Origin: Stemphylium vesicarium
Lineage: Eukaryota; Ascomycota; Dothideomycetes; Pleosporales; Pleosporaceae
Direction: 5' to 3'
NCBI GenBank assembly: GCA_004380135.1
Contig: QXCR01000294.1
Span: 1-21,417, forward strand
DNA: 21,417 nucleotides
The stretch's first letter is position 1. Each line of letters begins with the position of its first letter. A model generated the notes under the pieces. That model was given only the letters and a program-made list of their open reading frames with translations, ran no database searches and was not told the origin of the DNA. The position numbers and the translations under genes were made by a program. Positions 1 through 10,367 of the stretch are shown piece by piece.

Positions 1-560
1 TAGAGACTTTAAGTATTATAATCTAATTTATAAGTATCTTTTATATGCATTAGTAGGCAAATTTAAAGTGAAAATCGTTGTGTATTAGAGCTATTAGAGG
101 TAAGAGAGCATATTCACGACAGCGTACGCTATGCCTAATTGGGACTAGCGTATGAGGGATAGACGATGTAGGATAGAGACGTAAGGCAGCATTGCAAAGG
201 CCTATAGGGCAACCCCTGTGGCCGACAGTATGTGCTAAGGCGCTTGTAGGTAGCGGGCGCTAAGCCCGGAGCATACTAATGTAAGAGAAAGAAGACAGGA
301 TAGAAACCTAGGGCAGAATACCTAGAGGGCTATAGTAGATTACTTTATCGCAGTTAGAGGAGGCTATAGTCTTAGTGTTAAGAAGAGGCTGCAGAGTCTC
401 TACTCCATAATAAGGCAACTAACGGCATCTATAACTTAGAGAATTAGCACTATAGCGAGGCCTAATTTGTATGTAAAAAAAGTGATTAGTTTGAATAAGT
501 TACCTAATTAGTTCAGTTTGAGCTTAGCTAGGAGCCAATTCAATCAGTTTGCTCAGCTTT
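1..560. repeat. TA-rich degenerate sequence, possible RIP-mutated repeat
   Basis: No open frame of useful length is visible on either strand. The first 80 bases are very AT-rich, and the rest is unusually full of TA dinucleotides (cta, tag, ata), unlike the balanced genes further right. In ascomycetes this texture is typical of repeats mutated by RIP (CpA to TpA). I cannot name the element or see terminal repeats. It may continue beyond the left edge. Assignment as a RIP-affected repeat is an inference from base composition only. Confidence 0.4.
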
Positions 561-630
561 TTCGGCCTGCTTCTTGCAGTTCAATTCAAGCCAGGGGTTG
601 CAAACTGACTGAACGGATTGTTGACATCTC

Positions 631-848
631 TGGGAAGAACGCCCCGAAGAAGATCTCAGTCCCGAAGAACTCCGCCAACTTGTCAAGCAGTCCAAGGTAT
701 GTTCAATGTCAAGAAGGAGAATGTCGCTAAGCATAGGCGGACCGAAGAGGCCATGGGTTCGGACGGTGACGAAGAGGTCATGGTTGTGGAGTCTCGGAGT
801 TGGAGGCGTCACGGTATCCCAGACGGTGAAGTCATTGTGCTTGACTGA
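631..848 (+). pseudogene. 3' remnant of a DUF7918-like gene
   Basis: In the frame starting at 631 the DNA reads WEERPEEDLSPEELRQLVKQ, which resembles the Leu/Glu-rich helix near the C-terminus of fungal DUF7918 proteins. The signal then moves to another frame at about 697-713. There it reads a Lys/Arg/Asp-rich tail containing DEEVMVVES and ending GEVIVLD at a TGA (846-848). The neighbouring broken gene ends in the similar IVVLDD. A stop codon (622-624) lies just upstream of the first block, and no N-terminal half is visible, so only the 3' end survives. The frame change could be an indel or a very short intron (17 nt, too short to be usual). The family name rests on recall of the family's look, not on a search. 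Confidence 0.45.
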
Positions 849-1366
849 TATAACCAATTGGCGCAGCTAAGACTACCTCTTGAACACACATGATATGATG
901 TGTTAATTGTGGGTCGGAGTGTGTTCTGCGAGGGCGATTGTGCGAGCTCCGCTAGCTTACAGGTAAACACCACCTTTACCTACTAAACGAGGAGCTCTTA
1001 CTGCCCTTATCTACAACTGGATCAAGAAGTCATCTTTTGATAATATTACATCACTCTTGCGAACGCATTGGTGAGCTGTACCATACCCCCGAGCTCACCC
1101 GAGATACGGAACCTCTTGGATTGGCGTGTCAGATCTTCTTCATCGAGTATTGAATATTATGCATCCACTGATCTCCTTTATCATGAAGTCACCGCTCACT
1201 GGTCTTATCTCCGCCATGTCAGGATTTGATTCATCAACTTCACCTTCACCTTCGCCATCACCACCCTAACGTGTGGACCCTGCCAAGCCACCGCAACCTA
1301 TAACCACTGCTACATTTTCTAACCTCAAGGCTCTATCAATTTACTGATACAACACACTATACAGCC
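849..1366. other. Intergenic region upstream of the DUF7918-like gene
   Basis: This stretch of about 520 bp holds no supportable gene. Its last 150 bases are rich in C and T runs (cttcacc, tcgccatcaccacc), as is common in 5' leaders of filamentous fungi. The downstream start codon lies in a good fungal context (cagccATGGcc). No TATA box or repeat was identified. Confidence 0.4.
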
Positions 1367-2711
1367 ATGGCCATCATCGACAGCTCTCCCGGCTCGACGA
1401 TCGAAGTCAGAGTCAACGATACCCCGCTTCGCGAACTCTCCGACGAAACGGCAGAAGATATCCCAAAAACTGTGACCAAATACGTCGAAGTATCCGGGGA
1501 CAGTGCTTTCGAAGTGCTTGTTCAGTTCTCCGAAACCTTCGTCGCTACGTACGGTGCTCGCGTCGAGGTGACGCTCGATGACAACAAGATCACCTCGTAT
1601 CTAGTGCGTATAAAAGATCTGAAAAACCTGGGTGGGCACCGAACTTCTGGTGTCAAATCGAAAATCAAAGGCCGATGGCACCAATCGAACTTGATCTTTT
1701 CTCCGTTTGCTATTAGTAAGTGAGCTATAATCCTAAGAGAAGCGACCAATACTCATGGATTTGACAGATGAGGATAGCGCAGAAAAGCTCGATGATACCA
1801 CCGATGAGCGGCTTAAACAGACTGGAACTATCAATGTTCTGCTTCATCGCATAAAGAATATGTGATGGCCGCGAGCATCAAGGAGGCGTCCCGAGCAAGC
1901 TAACCTTTCTCATGGTGTCTCCTCATTCGGAGCCGTCCCTGAAAAAAGTGTGCAAGGTCTTGGTACATCACATTATAGAAGGTAATGTTAATTTTCAAAC
2001 TACTGGCACCGATACTGATTTTTTCAAGGTGTTGCTGAGCTGAAGAAGCGATCGGGCCACTCCACCAAGTTCTGTTATGACAGTGTTGATGGAGAAGACG
2101 ACGAGAACGCATTCGCTGTTTTCAACTTCAAGTACCGTTCACGCAGTAAGAATGATACATTCAACGGCAAGCATTCTACGGACTTGGTACACAGCCGTGC
2201 TTACTTCGATGGGTTTGCTCCCTCGCTCTTCTGTCACGCCTGCAGTTCGTCAGCCAGGTCGCATCAAGCCCGCCATCTCCGCTTCCCCCAACTGCCAATG
2301 CGTTCGCGAGCGCCAGCTCCTCATGGAACTGCACAGAGCGGCCTGTTGAGGTTTTCCTCCTTTCCGCCCCAAGGAAGCTTGACAGCCAGTACTACACATG
2401 GTCAACACGGCCTCACCGCCGAGGAAATCATCGTCATGATTGCTGGTTATAGAGGTCATAACAAAGGCCTCGCCGGTCAGAGCAGAAAGAGCTTGATGAT
2501 GCTGCTCAAACATTACGAGGTACGCATCACCAAGATCTGATATCGCTCCATGCTAAAACAACACAGGGAATGGATGTGGAAGACTCCGCTGTCAAGAGAG
2601 ATCGGCGATGGTGACACCCAAGCACGCATCAAACGTGAGTCAGCCGACGATGACGCTTCGCACGGAACACAGAAGAAGCGCAAGAGGGAGATCGTCGTTT
2701 TGGATGACTGA
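1367..2711 (+). pseudogene. DUF7918-like gene with premature stop and 3' frameshift
   Basis: The start at 1367 gives MAIIDSSPGSTIEVRVND, the usual opening of fungal DUF7918 proteins of unknown function. Exons fit 1367-1715, 1768-1962, 2029-2145, 2195-2344, 2386-2519 and 2567 onward, with introns of 41-66 nt that keep phase. Family-like blocks appear in order: KTVTKYVEVSGDSAF, GTINVLLHRIKN, VPEKSVQG, FAVFNFKYRSR, LTSMGLLPRSS, LTAEEI and a basic tail ending REIVVLDD. Two lesions break it. A TGA lies in frame at 1863-1865 inside a conserved stretch. Exon 6 read in phase also stops at 2612-2614, while the family-like acidic/basic tail continues to 2711 in another frame, as if one base had been gained in an AGAGAGA run. 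The 41-nt intron 2345-2385 has a weak donor (GTTGAG). If expressed as it stands, translation would give about 148 residues. Sequencing error cannot be excluded. Confidence 0.6.
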
Positions 2712-2977
2712 GCTTCATGGTAAGAGGTTGTTGCTGCGAGATGATAATCTCAGCATTGATTCTTGGGATGACATTTGTGAATGAGCTTCAATCTTAATTT
2801 GGGATCTGGAAAGGCATTGGTTTGATGACGAGCGTGATCGGAATGACCGAGCTTTCATACGTCTCATTCAGATAAACGAATGGGAAAGGAATTACAGTGT
2901 CTAGTGACATAGTTGCGAAGAAAAATTTCATGTCAGTTCGGCCTCTGGCCTGAATGGCCGCTGTCTTTCTGTATCGT

Positions 2978-4087
2978 TTACCACCTTGGGGCTGTTGCAG
3001 TAGGCATCGCATATGTATCACTCCAGCTCGCAGTGTACTTGGAACTGCCCACAACAGACTGACTCTTCACATCCGAGAATGTCGCGCTGGTCACCATACT
3101 ATTCGTGCCAATCCATGTGCTCCACGGCGTCGCAGTCGTAACGCCATCAACCAGCCCAACAGGCACATCGGTAGTCTCAGGCCAAGCGCCAGACCAGACG
3201 GTAGGACCAGGGATAACATAGTCAGTAACGCAAGGGGTGGTAGAGGTCTTTGGCTTCTTCGTCTCGGTCGAGCAGTACACCTACGACTCATCAGCGCGCG
3301 CCCTATCAACTTCCCACAGGTCAAATACTCACATTATACACAACACCAGGATCATCATAAGAATAAGCACCCGGGAAGCTCACACCCTCAGGCAACTCGA
3401 CGTCTCCATCACCCTCCACCTCAACCTGCACACAATCAGGGTAAAACTGCGCACCCCGAAACGCATTCTGCGCGAAACTCACATCCGCTTCATGCAGCCC
3501 AATCATCTCCGCACGAATCAAATAGCGACCTGCCTTGAGCCCCTCCGGCACCCTGACATTCATGTGTCCTGCGTTTTCCGCGATATTACTCGTGGTACTC
3601 CATTTCCCTGCCTGTGGAAAAGGGTTGCTCTCATATTTGCCCTGATGCCAGATCTTGACGAAGGAGTTCTCGCGCGGTGGATCCGGGGACATGTATATCA
3701 GCGATGGACCGTGATGCGAACTCGCAATCACGTCGTCGGCATCGTTGCGTTTCTCATGGTGCCAGTCGAAAGTCAAATTATCGCCTGGAGCAACTTTGAT
3801 CGTGTCGTGGGCTTGCACATCGCCCATAACGTTGCAGCGCATGTCGATGGAGTCGAGGTCTTTGACGGGAGAGTTGTTGTAGCCGCCACGTCCATTTTGG
3901 CCGTTGTAGGCGGGGATGCGGACACCTTTGAATGTGCCTTGGTCTACGCCGTTGACGTAGACGCCCTGGGGTTGTTAGGGGATGTGTTGGTAGATCTGAG
4001 GGGAAGGAGGGGTGTTACCCAGATGAATGTATGAGCGCATGTTTGTCCTGCAAGGAGCGACAAAAGAAGAGCGAAAGAGCGGGCCAT
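2978..4087 (-). CDS. AA9 lytic polysaccharide monooxygenase, secreted
   Basis: Predicted copper-dependent oxidative cleavage of cellulose or related glucans outside the cell. Three exons (4087-4019, 3965-3333, 3280-2978) with introns of 53 and 52 nt encode 334 residues. The signal peptide MARSFALLLSLLAGQTCA ends directly before His19, which becomes the N-terminal copper ligand. H108 in SSHHGPS is the second histidine of the histidine brace, and Y198 in GAQFYPDC the axial tyrosine, with Q196 beside it. MRCN (65-68), GHMNVRVPEGL and VSFPGAY (218-224) are further AA9 landmarks. The catalytic domain ends near YVIPGPTVWSG. About 65 Ser/Thr-rich residues follow, with no CBM1. The start is fixed by the signal peptide, and a TATAAG element lies about 80 bp upstream. 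Substrate and regioselectivity cannot be read from the sequence. Confidence 0.92.
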
Positions 4088-4162
4088 GGTGATGGTGGAA
4101 GTGGACACTGGATGCTAGGAGTCGAAGAACGCGACGCGAGAAGGTTGAGATTGATATTGACA

Positions 4163-4168
4163 CTTATA
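4163..4168 (-). promoter_or_regulatory. TATA-like element of the AA9 gene
   Basis: On the minus strand this reads TATAAG, about 80 bp upstream of the AA9 start codon, which is a reasonable place for a TATA box in a strongly regulated secreted-enzyme gene. It was recognised by motif and position only. Confidence 0.4.
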
Positions 4169-5504
4169 GTCGGAGGGAAGGGACTGTATGAGATGTTAAG
4201 ACGGGCGATGCGAGTATTGTGTTGAGATGCAATATACCCGACATGTCCCATATTGTTAATTTATCACGAGCATGAGGGGCGGCCAAGTATGTGTGCAGAT
4301 GTAGATTTTCGAACGGGTCGATCGGATACACTGCCGTTAATGAATCGTTGGGGCCGGGCCGCCTTGTTTGATAGAAGTGAGTATTGGCATATGTCGAATG
4401 AAGGTGACGGTGGTCCGCGGAGACTGGATTGACTTCGGTGGCACCCAGGCGGCGAGGCATCATACGCATGCTGTTCTATTACATTTCCGTCATCACGGTC
4501 CTCATATAATTTCCAAGCCGTGGAATTTGATCGATCGGGATCATGAATGGGCGACCCGCAAGCATGGGTAGCCATTGCTCGCCATAAGCTGGCGGCGGGT
4601 TCGTTCTGTAATTTTGCGTCTAGTACACTAATGTTCACACGTCCTCGAATGGAACAAGGACAATGACAACGTTGAAGCATTGGTACCGGCACTGAGCGTG
4701 GTGGCGCTGCATTAGGCAACGCGCATGAGAGATGGATGGTGCCGACCTGCACCGAAGACGGACCTTGTGTGGAGTGCGAGCTGGAACATGTGACAGTGGA
4801 GAGACGACATTGCGCAAATGGCGACACGTCGCGTCTAAACAGCGCGCTGCAGAGCTGCCTGGGCATGGTTTTCTTATTCACCACATCCACGGGTTGATTG
4901 CCAGGCCTCAGCGCCCGGGACCTACAACACCCCAAACGCATTCACGTCTGAATGCAATGATGTGACCTCTGCTGATTCCCAACCTATCAGTATACTCGGA
5001 ACGAGTTTTCCAGATCGGGCGCCCAGCCATGGGCCTATATCTCTTCTACGCACAGCGCGAAAACAGGCTCATTCATTGGAGAATTGGGAGCCTGCCGTAT
5101 ACGTAGTATTTGTAAAGCTGGCGGTGATGAAGAGAAAAGAGCGGAAGCGAGGAAAATCAGAGGTTTTGAGGGCAGCTTGGACGCGCTAGGCTCAGGTAGG
5201 CACGCTAGGGCAAGAACATCTGGCCGCATCGTCAACTCTGGTACCCACGCATAGCTCGATTGAGGGAGCTCTTGAGACGTTGCAGTAATTGTGCAATTGT
5301 TGCCTAGAGGGAGGAACAGTTGTTCGTCTTCTTAGTTACGCATAAATTTGTAGCATTTGGCCCGCAGTTGCCATATATCTCACCGCCCCGCCAAAGCCAT
5401 CTATCGTGGGCGCCCTCGGTCCCTCCTCCACCACCAACCTTCTACACCCTCGACACCACCGACCGACCGTCTAAGCGCTGCGAATAGCTTTCAACCCGCC
5501 CAAC
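4169..5504. other. Divergent intergenic region between the AA9 gene and sec23
   Basis: No convincing gene was found in about 1.3 kb. The longest open frame here (minus strand, about 4264-4941) has a composition like random translation, with many Cys, Pro, Arg and Ser and no recognisable domain, so I do not call it. The right end (about 5380-5500) is C-rich (accgccccgcc, tcctccaccacc) and probably forms the sec23 core promoter and 5' leader. The rest presumably includes control sequences for both divergent genes. Confidence 0.4.
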
Positions 5505-8129
5505 ATGGCAGACTTTGAGGCTCTCAAGGACCAGTGGAGCGAGATAGAGGATAGAGATGGCGTCCGTCTCAGCTGGAACACGTTTCCCAGCTCGCGCATG
5601 GTATGGGCATAGCCAGCCTCGACGTGGAGTGTCGTCGCAATAGTGCGGCAGATATACTGACACTTTTCACAGGAAGCCTCTCGCCTCGTCGTCCCCATTG
5701 GCGCCATGTACACACCTCTGAAGGAGAAGACCGACACTCCGCTGCTCCAATATGCGCCCGTCGCGTGTAGGGCTCCATGCAAGGCCGTTCTCAACCCTTT
5801 CTGGTATGCCGACAAGTAATAACACAACATGCTGCGGCTAACAAATCTACAGCCAAATCGACATGCGCGCCCGTGTCTGGATATGTCCCTTCTGCCTCAA
5901 CCGCAACAACCTCCCGCCGCACTACAAGGACATTTCCGAACAGCAAATACCCCCAGAGTTGCACGCAGGCAGTACTACCATCGAATATCGCCTTCCCCAG
6001 CCCGTACAGACGCCACCTATCTTCATCTTCGTCGTAGACACATGCCAGGAGGAGGACAGCTTGAAGGCGCTCAAGGACTCGATCATCATGAGTCTGAGCT
6101 TGCTCCCAGCATATGCTCTGGTCGGACTGATCACATACGGAACTATGGTAAGTTCTGGGTACCCGAATGTCTGAGAAATACTAACATTTCCAGACCCAAG
6201 TTCACGAGCTTGGCTACACTGAATGCGCCAAGTCATACGTCTTCCGTGGTAGCAAGGACTACTCCTCCAAGCAGGTCCACGAGATGCTTGGCCTCAGCCA
6301 GATGGCCCCGCGACCAGGCGTCCCGCAACAACCCGGCCGACCTCCAATGGCGCCTCCAGCTGGAGCCGGCGCGCGATTCATCCTGCCAGTCTCGCAGTGC
6401 GAATTTCAGTTGACCAACGCCCTCGAGTCCCTCCAGCGGGATCCCTGGCCCGTAGCGAACGACAAGCGCCCTCTGAGGTGTACAGGTGTGGCCCTCAGTG
6501 TCGCTGCTGGCCTTCTGGAGACAAACTTCTTGAACACTGGTGCCCGCATCATGCTGTTCAGCGGTGGCCCAGCGACCGAAGGACCTGGTATGGTTGTTGG
6601 CCCCGAGCTGCGCGAGCCCATCCGATCGCACCACGACATTGACCGCGACAACATCAAGTACTACAAGAAGGCGCTGAAGTTCTACGAGGGTCTGGCCAAG
6701 CGCGTCTCGCACAACGGCCACATTGTCGACATCTTCGCCGGATGTCTTGACCAGGTCGGTCTGCTCGAGATGCGGGGTCTTGCCAACACGACGGGTGGAC
6801 ACATGATCCTGACGGACAGTTTCACCTCGTCCATGTACAAGCAGTCTTTCGCGCGCGTCTTCAACAAGGACGCCGATGATAACCTCCTGATGGCTTTCAA
6901 CGCCAACCTGGAAGTACTTACAACCAAGGAGTTGAAGCTCACCGGTCTGATCGGTCATGCCGTTTCGCTGAACAAGAAGTCCGTATCCGTTGGCGAAACT
7001 GAGTGTGGTATCGGCAACACCTGCGCGTGGAAGATGTGTGGTATCGATCCCGAATCTTCATACGGTATTTATTTTGAGATCGCCAGTCAAGGAGGTCCAA
7101 GCCAGATGCAGTCCGGACAGCAACAGGCTCTAATTCAATTCCTCACATACTACCAGCACTCTGCTGGCCAGTACCACCTGCGAGGTATGTCACCTTGAGC
7201 ATGCGATTCTAGCGCAGATACTAATGATTTATAGTTACTACCGTCGCTCGGCCACTGAGCGGCCCGTCCGGCGACCCCGCCATCGCCCAATCGTTCGACC
7301 AAGAAGCCGCCGCAGTGCTTATGTCGAGGATAGCGGTTTTCAAGGCTGAGGTGGACGATGGTCCAGATGTCTTGCGATGGGTTGATCGTATGTTGATCCG
7401 ACTATGCGCCCGCTTCGCCGAGTACAGGAAAGACGACCCTTCGTCATTCAGGTATGTTCATATTCTTTGTCACGCGTCTGCATGGCATGTTCCGCTTGTC
7501 AAGTTCGTTCCACTAAACTTTATTCCAGACTCGAGAAGAACTTTACGCTCTACCCGCAGTTCATGTTCCATCTCCGTCGATCACAGTTCTTGCAAGTCTT
7601 CAACAACTCCCCCGATGAAACCGCTTTCTACCGTCACGTTTTGAACCACGAGGATGTCAGCAACTCCCTCATCATGATTCAACCGACATTGGACAGCTAC
7701 GGCTTTGACCACGAAGGCGGACAGCCAGTGCTCCTCGACTCAAGCTCCATCCAATCCGAGACCGTCTTGTTGCTCGATACCTTTTTCCACATTCTCATTT
7801 TCCACGGCGAGACCATGGCCGAATGGAGGAAGGCCGGTTACCAGGAGCAAGAGGGCTACGAAAACTTTAGAGAGCTTTTGGAAGCGCCCAAGGAGGATGC
7901 CAAGGACCTGATCCAGGACCGCTTCCCGCTGCCTCGATTCATTGTTTGTGACGCTGGTGGCTCCCAGGCCCGTTTCCTGCTGAGCAAGCTTAACCCTTCG
8001 AACACACACACTAGTACTGGCGGTTACGGTGGTGTTTCACAAACCGCACAGACCATCTTCACTGATGATGTGAGCTTGCAAACCTTTATGGACCACCTGA
8101 TGAAGCTCGCTGTATCGGGTACTAGCTAA
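5505..8129 (+). CDS. sec23: Sec23, COPII coat GTPase-activating subunit
   Basis: Sec23 binds Sec24 and activates the GTPase of Sar1 during COPII vesicle budding from the ER. Six exons (5505-5600, 5673-5803, 5853-6147, 6194-7184, 7235-7451, 7529-8129) join in phase to 776 residues, the normal length. The zinc finger has C64, C68, C87 and C90 in CRAPC...WICPFC. The trunk domain begins at about residue 125 (IFIFVVDTCQEED), followed by the beta-sandwich, the helical domain (about 510-620) and the gelsolin-like C-terminus. The loop FPLPRFIVCDAGGSQARFLL (709-728) should hold the arginine inserted into Sar1. A Pro/Gly-rich insert (MAPRPGVPQQPGRPPMAPP) sits in the trunk, as in other filamentous fungi. 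All introns are 46-77 nt with GT-AG ends. The gene is essential in yeast and appears intact here. Confidence 0.97.
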
Positions 8130-8583
8130 GATGGCAAATTCTTGAAAGAGTGGTAACGGTAGCTGTAAGCGAAACGGGCCTCGCCTTGAACCGTATGTGA
8201 GAATCTTGCGTTTACATTATTAGCGAGAAATGAAACCTTTGAATGTTTACTCGATTATGTTCTAATCGTGACGGATGCATTGTACTGGACTAAATTGTCA
8301 ACACTGATACTTTATGACATCAATGCGTTACAGAATGAGCCAAGCGTGGAGTTAATGAAAGGTTACTTGATTGGTATATGCATGCTGATCCCCTTACTTT
8401 TAATCATATTCGCCCTACTCGTTGAAGAACGAAATGTAAATCATCAAACGCTAACCGACATGATGAGCCATAACAATACTCTGTTGACGGTAGCTGAAGT
8501 CGTCAATGCTATGTGGCTGTGGAGATGACTTCAGCTACCCCATGACAAGACTATAAATGCACAGCGCTGACAAATGAAGATGC
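8130..8583. other. Convergent intergenic region between sec23 and the nop15-like gene
   Basis: This 454-bp gap holds the two 3' ends. A plus-strand frame of 86 codons (8268-8528) contains one hydrophobic run (GICMLIPLLLIIFALLV), but it has no family resemblance and lies in AT-rich 3' flanking DNA, so I do not call it a gene. The clearest structure is the long hairpin at 8489-8539, listed separately. Confidence 0.4.
8489..8539. repeat. Inverted repeat with a 13-bp perfect stem
   Basis: GGTAGCTGAAGTC (8489-8501) is matched exactly by its reverse complement GACTTCAGCTACC (8527-8539). Three more pairs, one of them G-U, continue inward (8502-8504 with 8524-8526), leaving a loop of about 19 nt. 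It sits between two converging genes, so both transcripts could contain it. It could be a 3'-end or RNA-stability element or the relic of a small transposon. Function is unknown. Confidence 0.6.
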
Positions 8584-10367
8584 TTACGCCTTTGCCTTCT
8601 TAGCCTTCTTTGGCTTCGCGGCGACCTTCTTCTCCTCAACCTCCTCTACAATGGTTTCGGGCTTGGTTTCCGCGGCCTTCTTTGACCTCTTACTCCTGGG
8701 TGTTACCTCGGGGACGACCTCCTCGGTGACGGTGGTAGTCTCAAGCGCAACGTCTGACTTGCGCTTCTTGTCCTTCTTGGTCTTCTTGTCGGCGACGGGC
8801 TCGGCCACTACAGCCACCTCTTCTACCACGCCGTTAGACTCGTCCGCAGCCTTGCCCTTTGTAGCCTTCTTGCCTTTCTTCGCTGGTGCAGGTGAGACTG
8901 CCTCAACTGCCTCAACTGCCTCAACGGCCTCTTTCTGTGGTGCCTCGGCCTGAGCCTTTGCTCCCTTCTTTCCCTTCTTGTCTTTTGGCAACTCGGCAGC
9001 GGCGGTAGTCTCTTCAGCAGGGGTATCGGCGAGGAGCTTCTTAGACTCGGCAGGCTTTAGTTTTGTTATGGTGGTATGCTGGGGAACGGCGTCAACGGTC
9101 TTGAGTGTCGGTGCCTCGAATTCGTAGTCGAAAATCTCCTTGAGTTGCTTAGCCTTGCTTTCTCTCCTCTTGTTCTCGTTGCCGACGCGCTTCTCCCACT
9201 GCGAGCGCTCGGCGCCACGCTCCATCTCGAGACCGGCCTTCTTGTTGCGGGGGTCGACCTTGAAACGCTGGTTGGAGCCCTTGAACAGGTCTGGGTGTAC
9301 TTGGTCGTTTGGAATGAGGTGGACCTTGAGGATGTGACCGAACAGCAGGTAGTTGTTCATGGTTCGCGCAACGATATCAGCAACCTCTTGTGACTGGAAT
9401 TCAACAAAGGCATAGTGCTTGGAGGCGCCCGTCTTCTTGTTGCGCGACAGGCGCAGGTTGGTGACCTTTCCAAACTGACCGAAGTACTTTTTCATCTGAG
9501 CTTCGAAGAAACCGCGGGGCACGCGACTAGATTAGAGGTTAGCGAGGCACGATGGAGATGAGGGGAGTCCATACCTGACATAGAGAACACCCTTCTGGTT
9601 GGACTTGGGGGCGTCTTCGGCCTGCTTGATGGCTTTGCGCTGCTTTGCGCTGAGCTTTGGAATCTTCTCGTCTTGGTTGAAATCGACATCATCGTCGGCA
9701 TCGTCTGAATCATCCTCGTCGCTGAAGCCAGCAAGCAGGGCGGCTGTCTGGTCGTCCTCAGCAGCGTCGTCCTCGTCGGCGTCGTCTGCAACAGCGGCGA
9801 CCTCGGCGACCTCGGCCTCCGGCTCGGGCTCAGGCACGGCCTGCTTCTTGCCTCCTTTTGTCTTCTTGGGCTTGGTGACCGTGGTCTCCTCTACGACGAC
9901 CGGGGCATCGTCGGTCGCCTTTGCCTTCTTTGACTTCTTGGTCGTCTCCTTGGGGGTTTCTGTGACGACGGTCTCCTCTGCGACGGTGACCTTGGCCTTC
10001 TTTCCGCCCTTCTTAGGCTTCTCTTCAACTTCGGCCACCTCGACGGCCTCTGCGACAGGCTCAGCTACCTCGGCGGGGGCGGGGGCAGCCTTGGTCTTTT
10101 TGCCCTTCTTCGGCTTGACGGGCTCGGTAGCGACGACGGGCGCAGCCTCCTCGTCAATGTCCATGAAGTCGGCGGCCTGCTTGCGCGTGGACTTCCTTGT
10201 TGGCTTGGGGGCCTCGACGGGCGCGACATGGTCTGACTTTCTGGGTTTCTTCGCCTTGGGCGCCGTCTCGGGTACGCCTGTGAAGAATTAGCAACTGATT
10301 GCGGCGCTCTTTCCTGTCGCAACAACTTACTCTTGCGCTTCTTTCCCTTGGTATCGTCAGCGACCAT
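8584..10367 (-). CDS. nop15: Nop15/NIFK-type nucleolar RRM protein, ribosome biogenesis
   Basis: Probably a pre-60S ribosome assembly factor of the Nop15/NIFK (fungal Gar2-annotated) family acting in the nucleolus. Exons 10367-10331, 10277-9575 and 9526-8584 with introns of 53 and 48 nt give 560 residues. The single RRM lies at about 241-320, with RNP2 at GVLYVSRV and RNP1 KHYAFVEF at 283-290. The stretch RVPRGFFEAQMKKYFGQFG is characteristic of the NIFK-like RRM. Basic Lys-rich repeats (KPKKGKK, KKSKKAK) alternate with acidic tracts (DEDDAAEDD, DEDDSDDADDDVDF) before the RRM and again in the tail, which makes it much longer than the yeast protein. A 9-bp tandem repeat encodes Glu-Ala-Val units. 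The start at 10367 uses a short first exon whose splice restores the frame. The nucleolar role is inferred from the family. Confidence 0.85.
8897..8930. repeat. 9-bp tandem repeat inside the nop15-like gene
   Basis: Three exact copies of ACTGCCTCA followed by a diverged partial copy. On the coding strand they encode successive Glu-Ala-Val triplets in the low-complexity C-terminal tail. The unit length is a multiple of three, so copy-number change would keep the frame. Confidence 0.8.

Noticed and set aside
3237..4034. 265-codon plus-strand frame over the AA9 gene
   Set aside because: It is antisense to a clear AA9 protein and contains no recognisable domain.
4264..4941. 225-codon minus-strand open frame between the AA9 and sec23 genes
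   Set aside because: It has random-looking composition, no domain, signal peptide or splice partners, and it overlaps frames on the other strand of equal quality. It is long only because stops happen to be scarce here.
8268..8528. 86-codon plus-strand frame with a hydrophobic segment after sec23
   Set aside because: It lies in AT-rich 3' flanking DNA, overlaps the hairpin and lacks any homology cue. AT-rich DNA easily produces hydrophobic runs.
9599..10291. 230-codon plus-strand frame rich in Ser, Ala and Phe
   Set aside because: It is the antisense shadow of the Lys/Glu-rich low-complexity part of the nop15-like gene.
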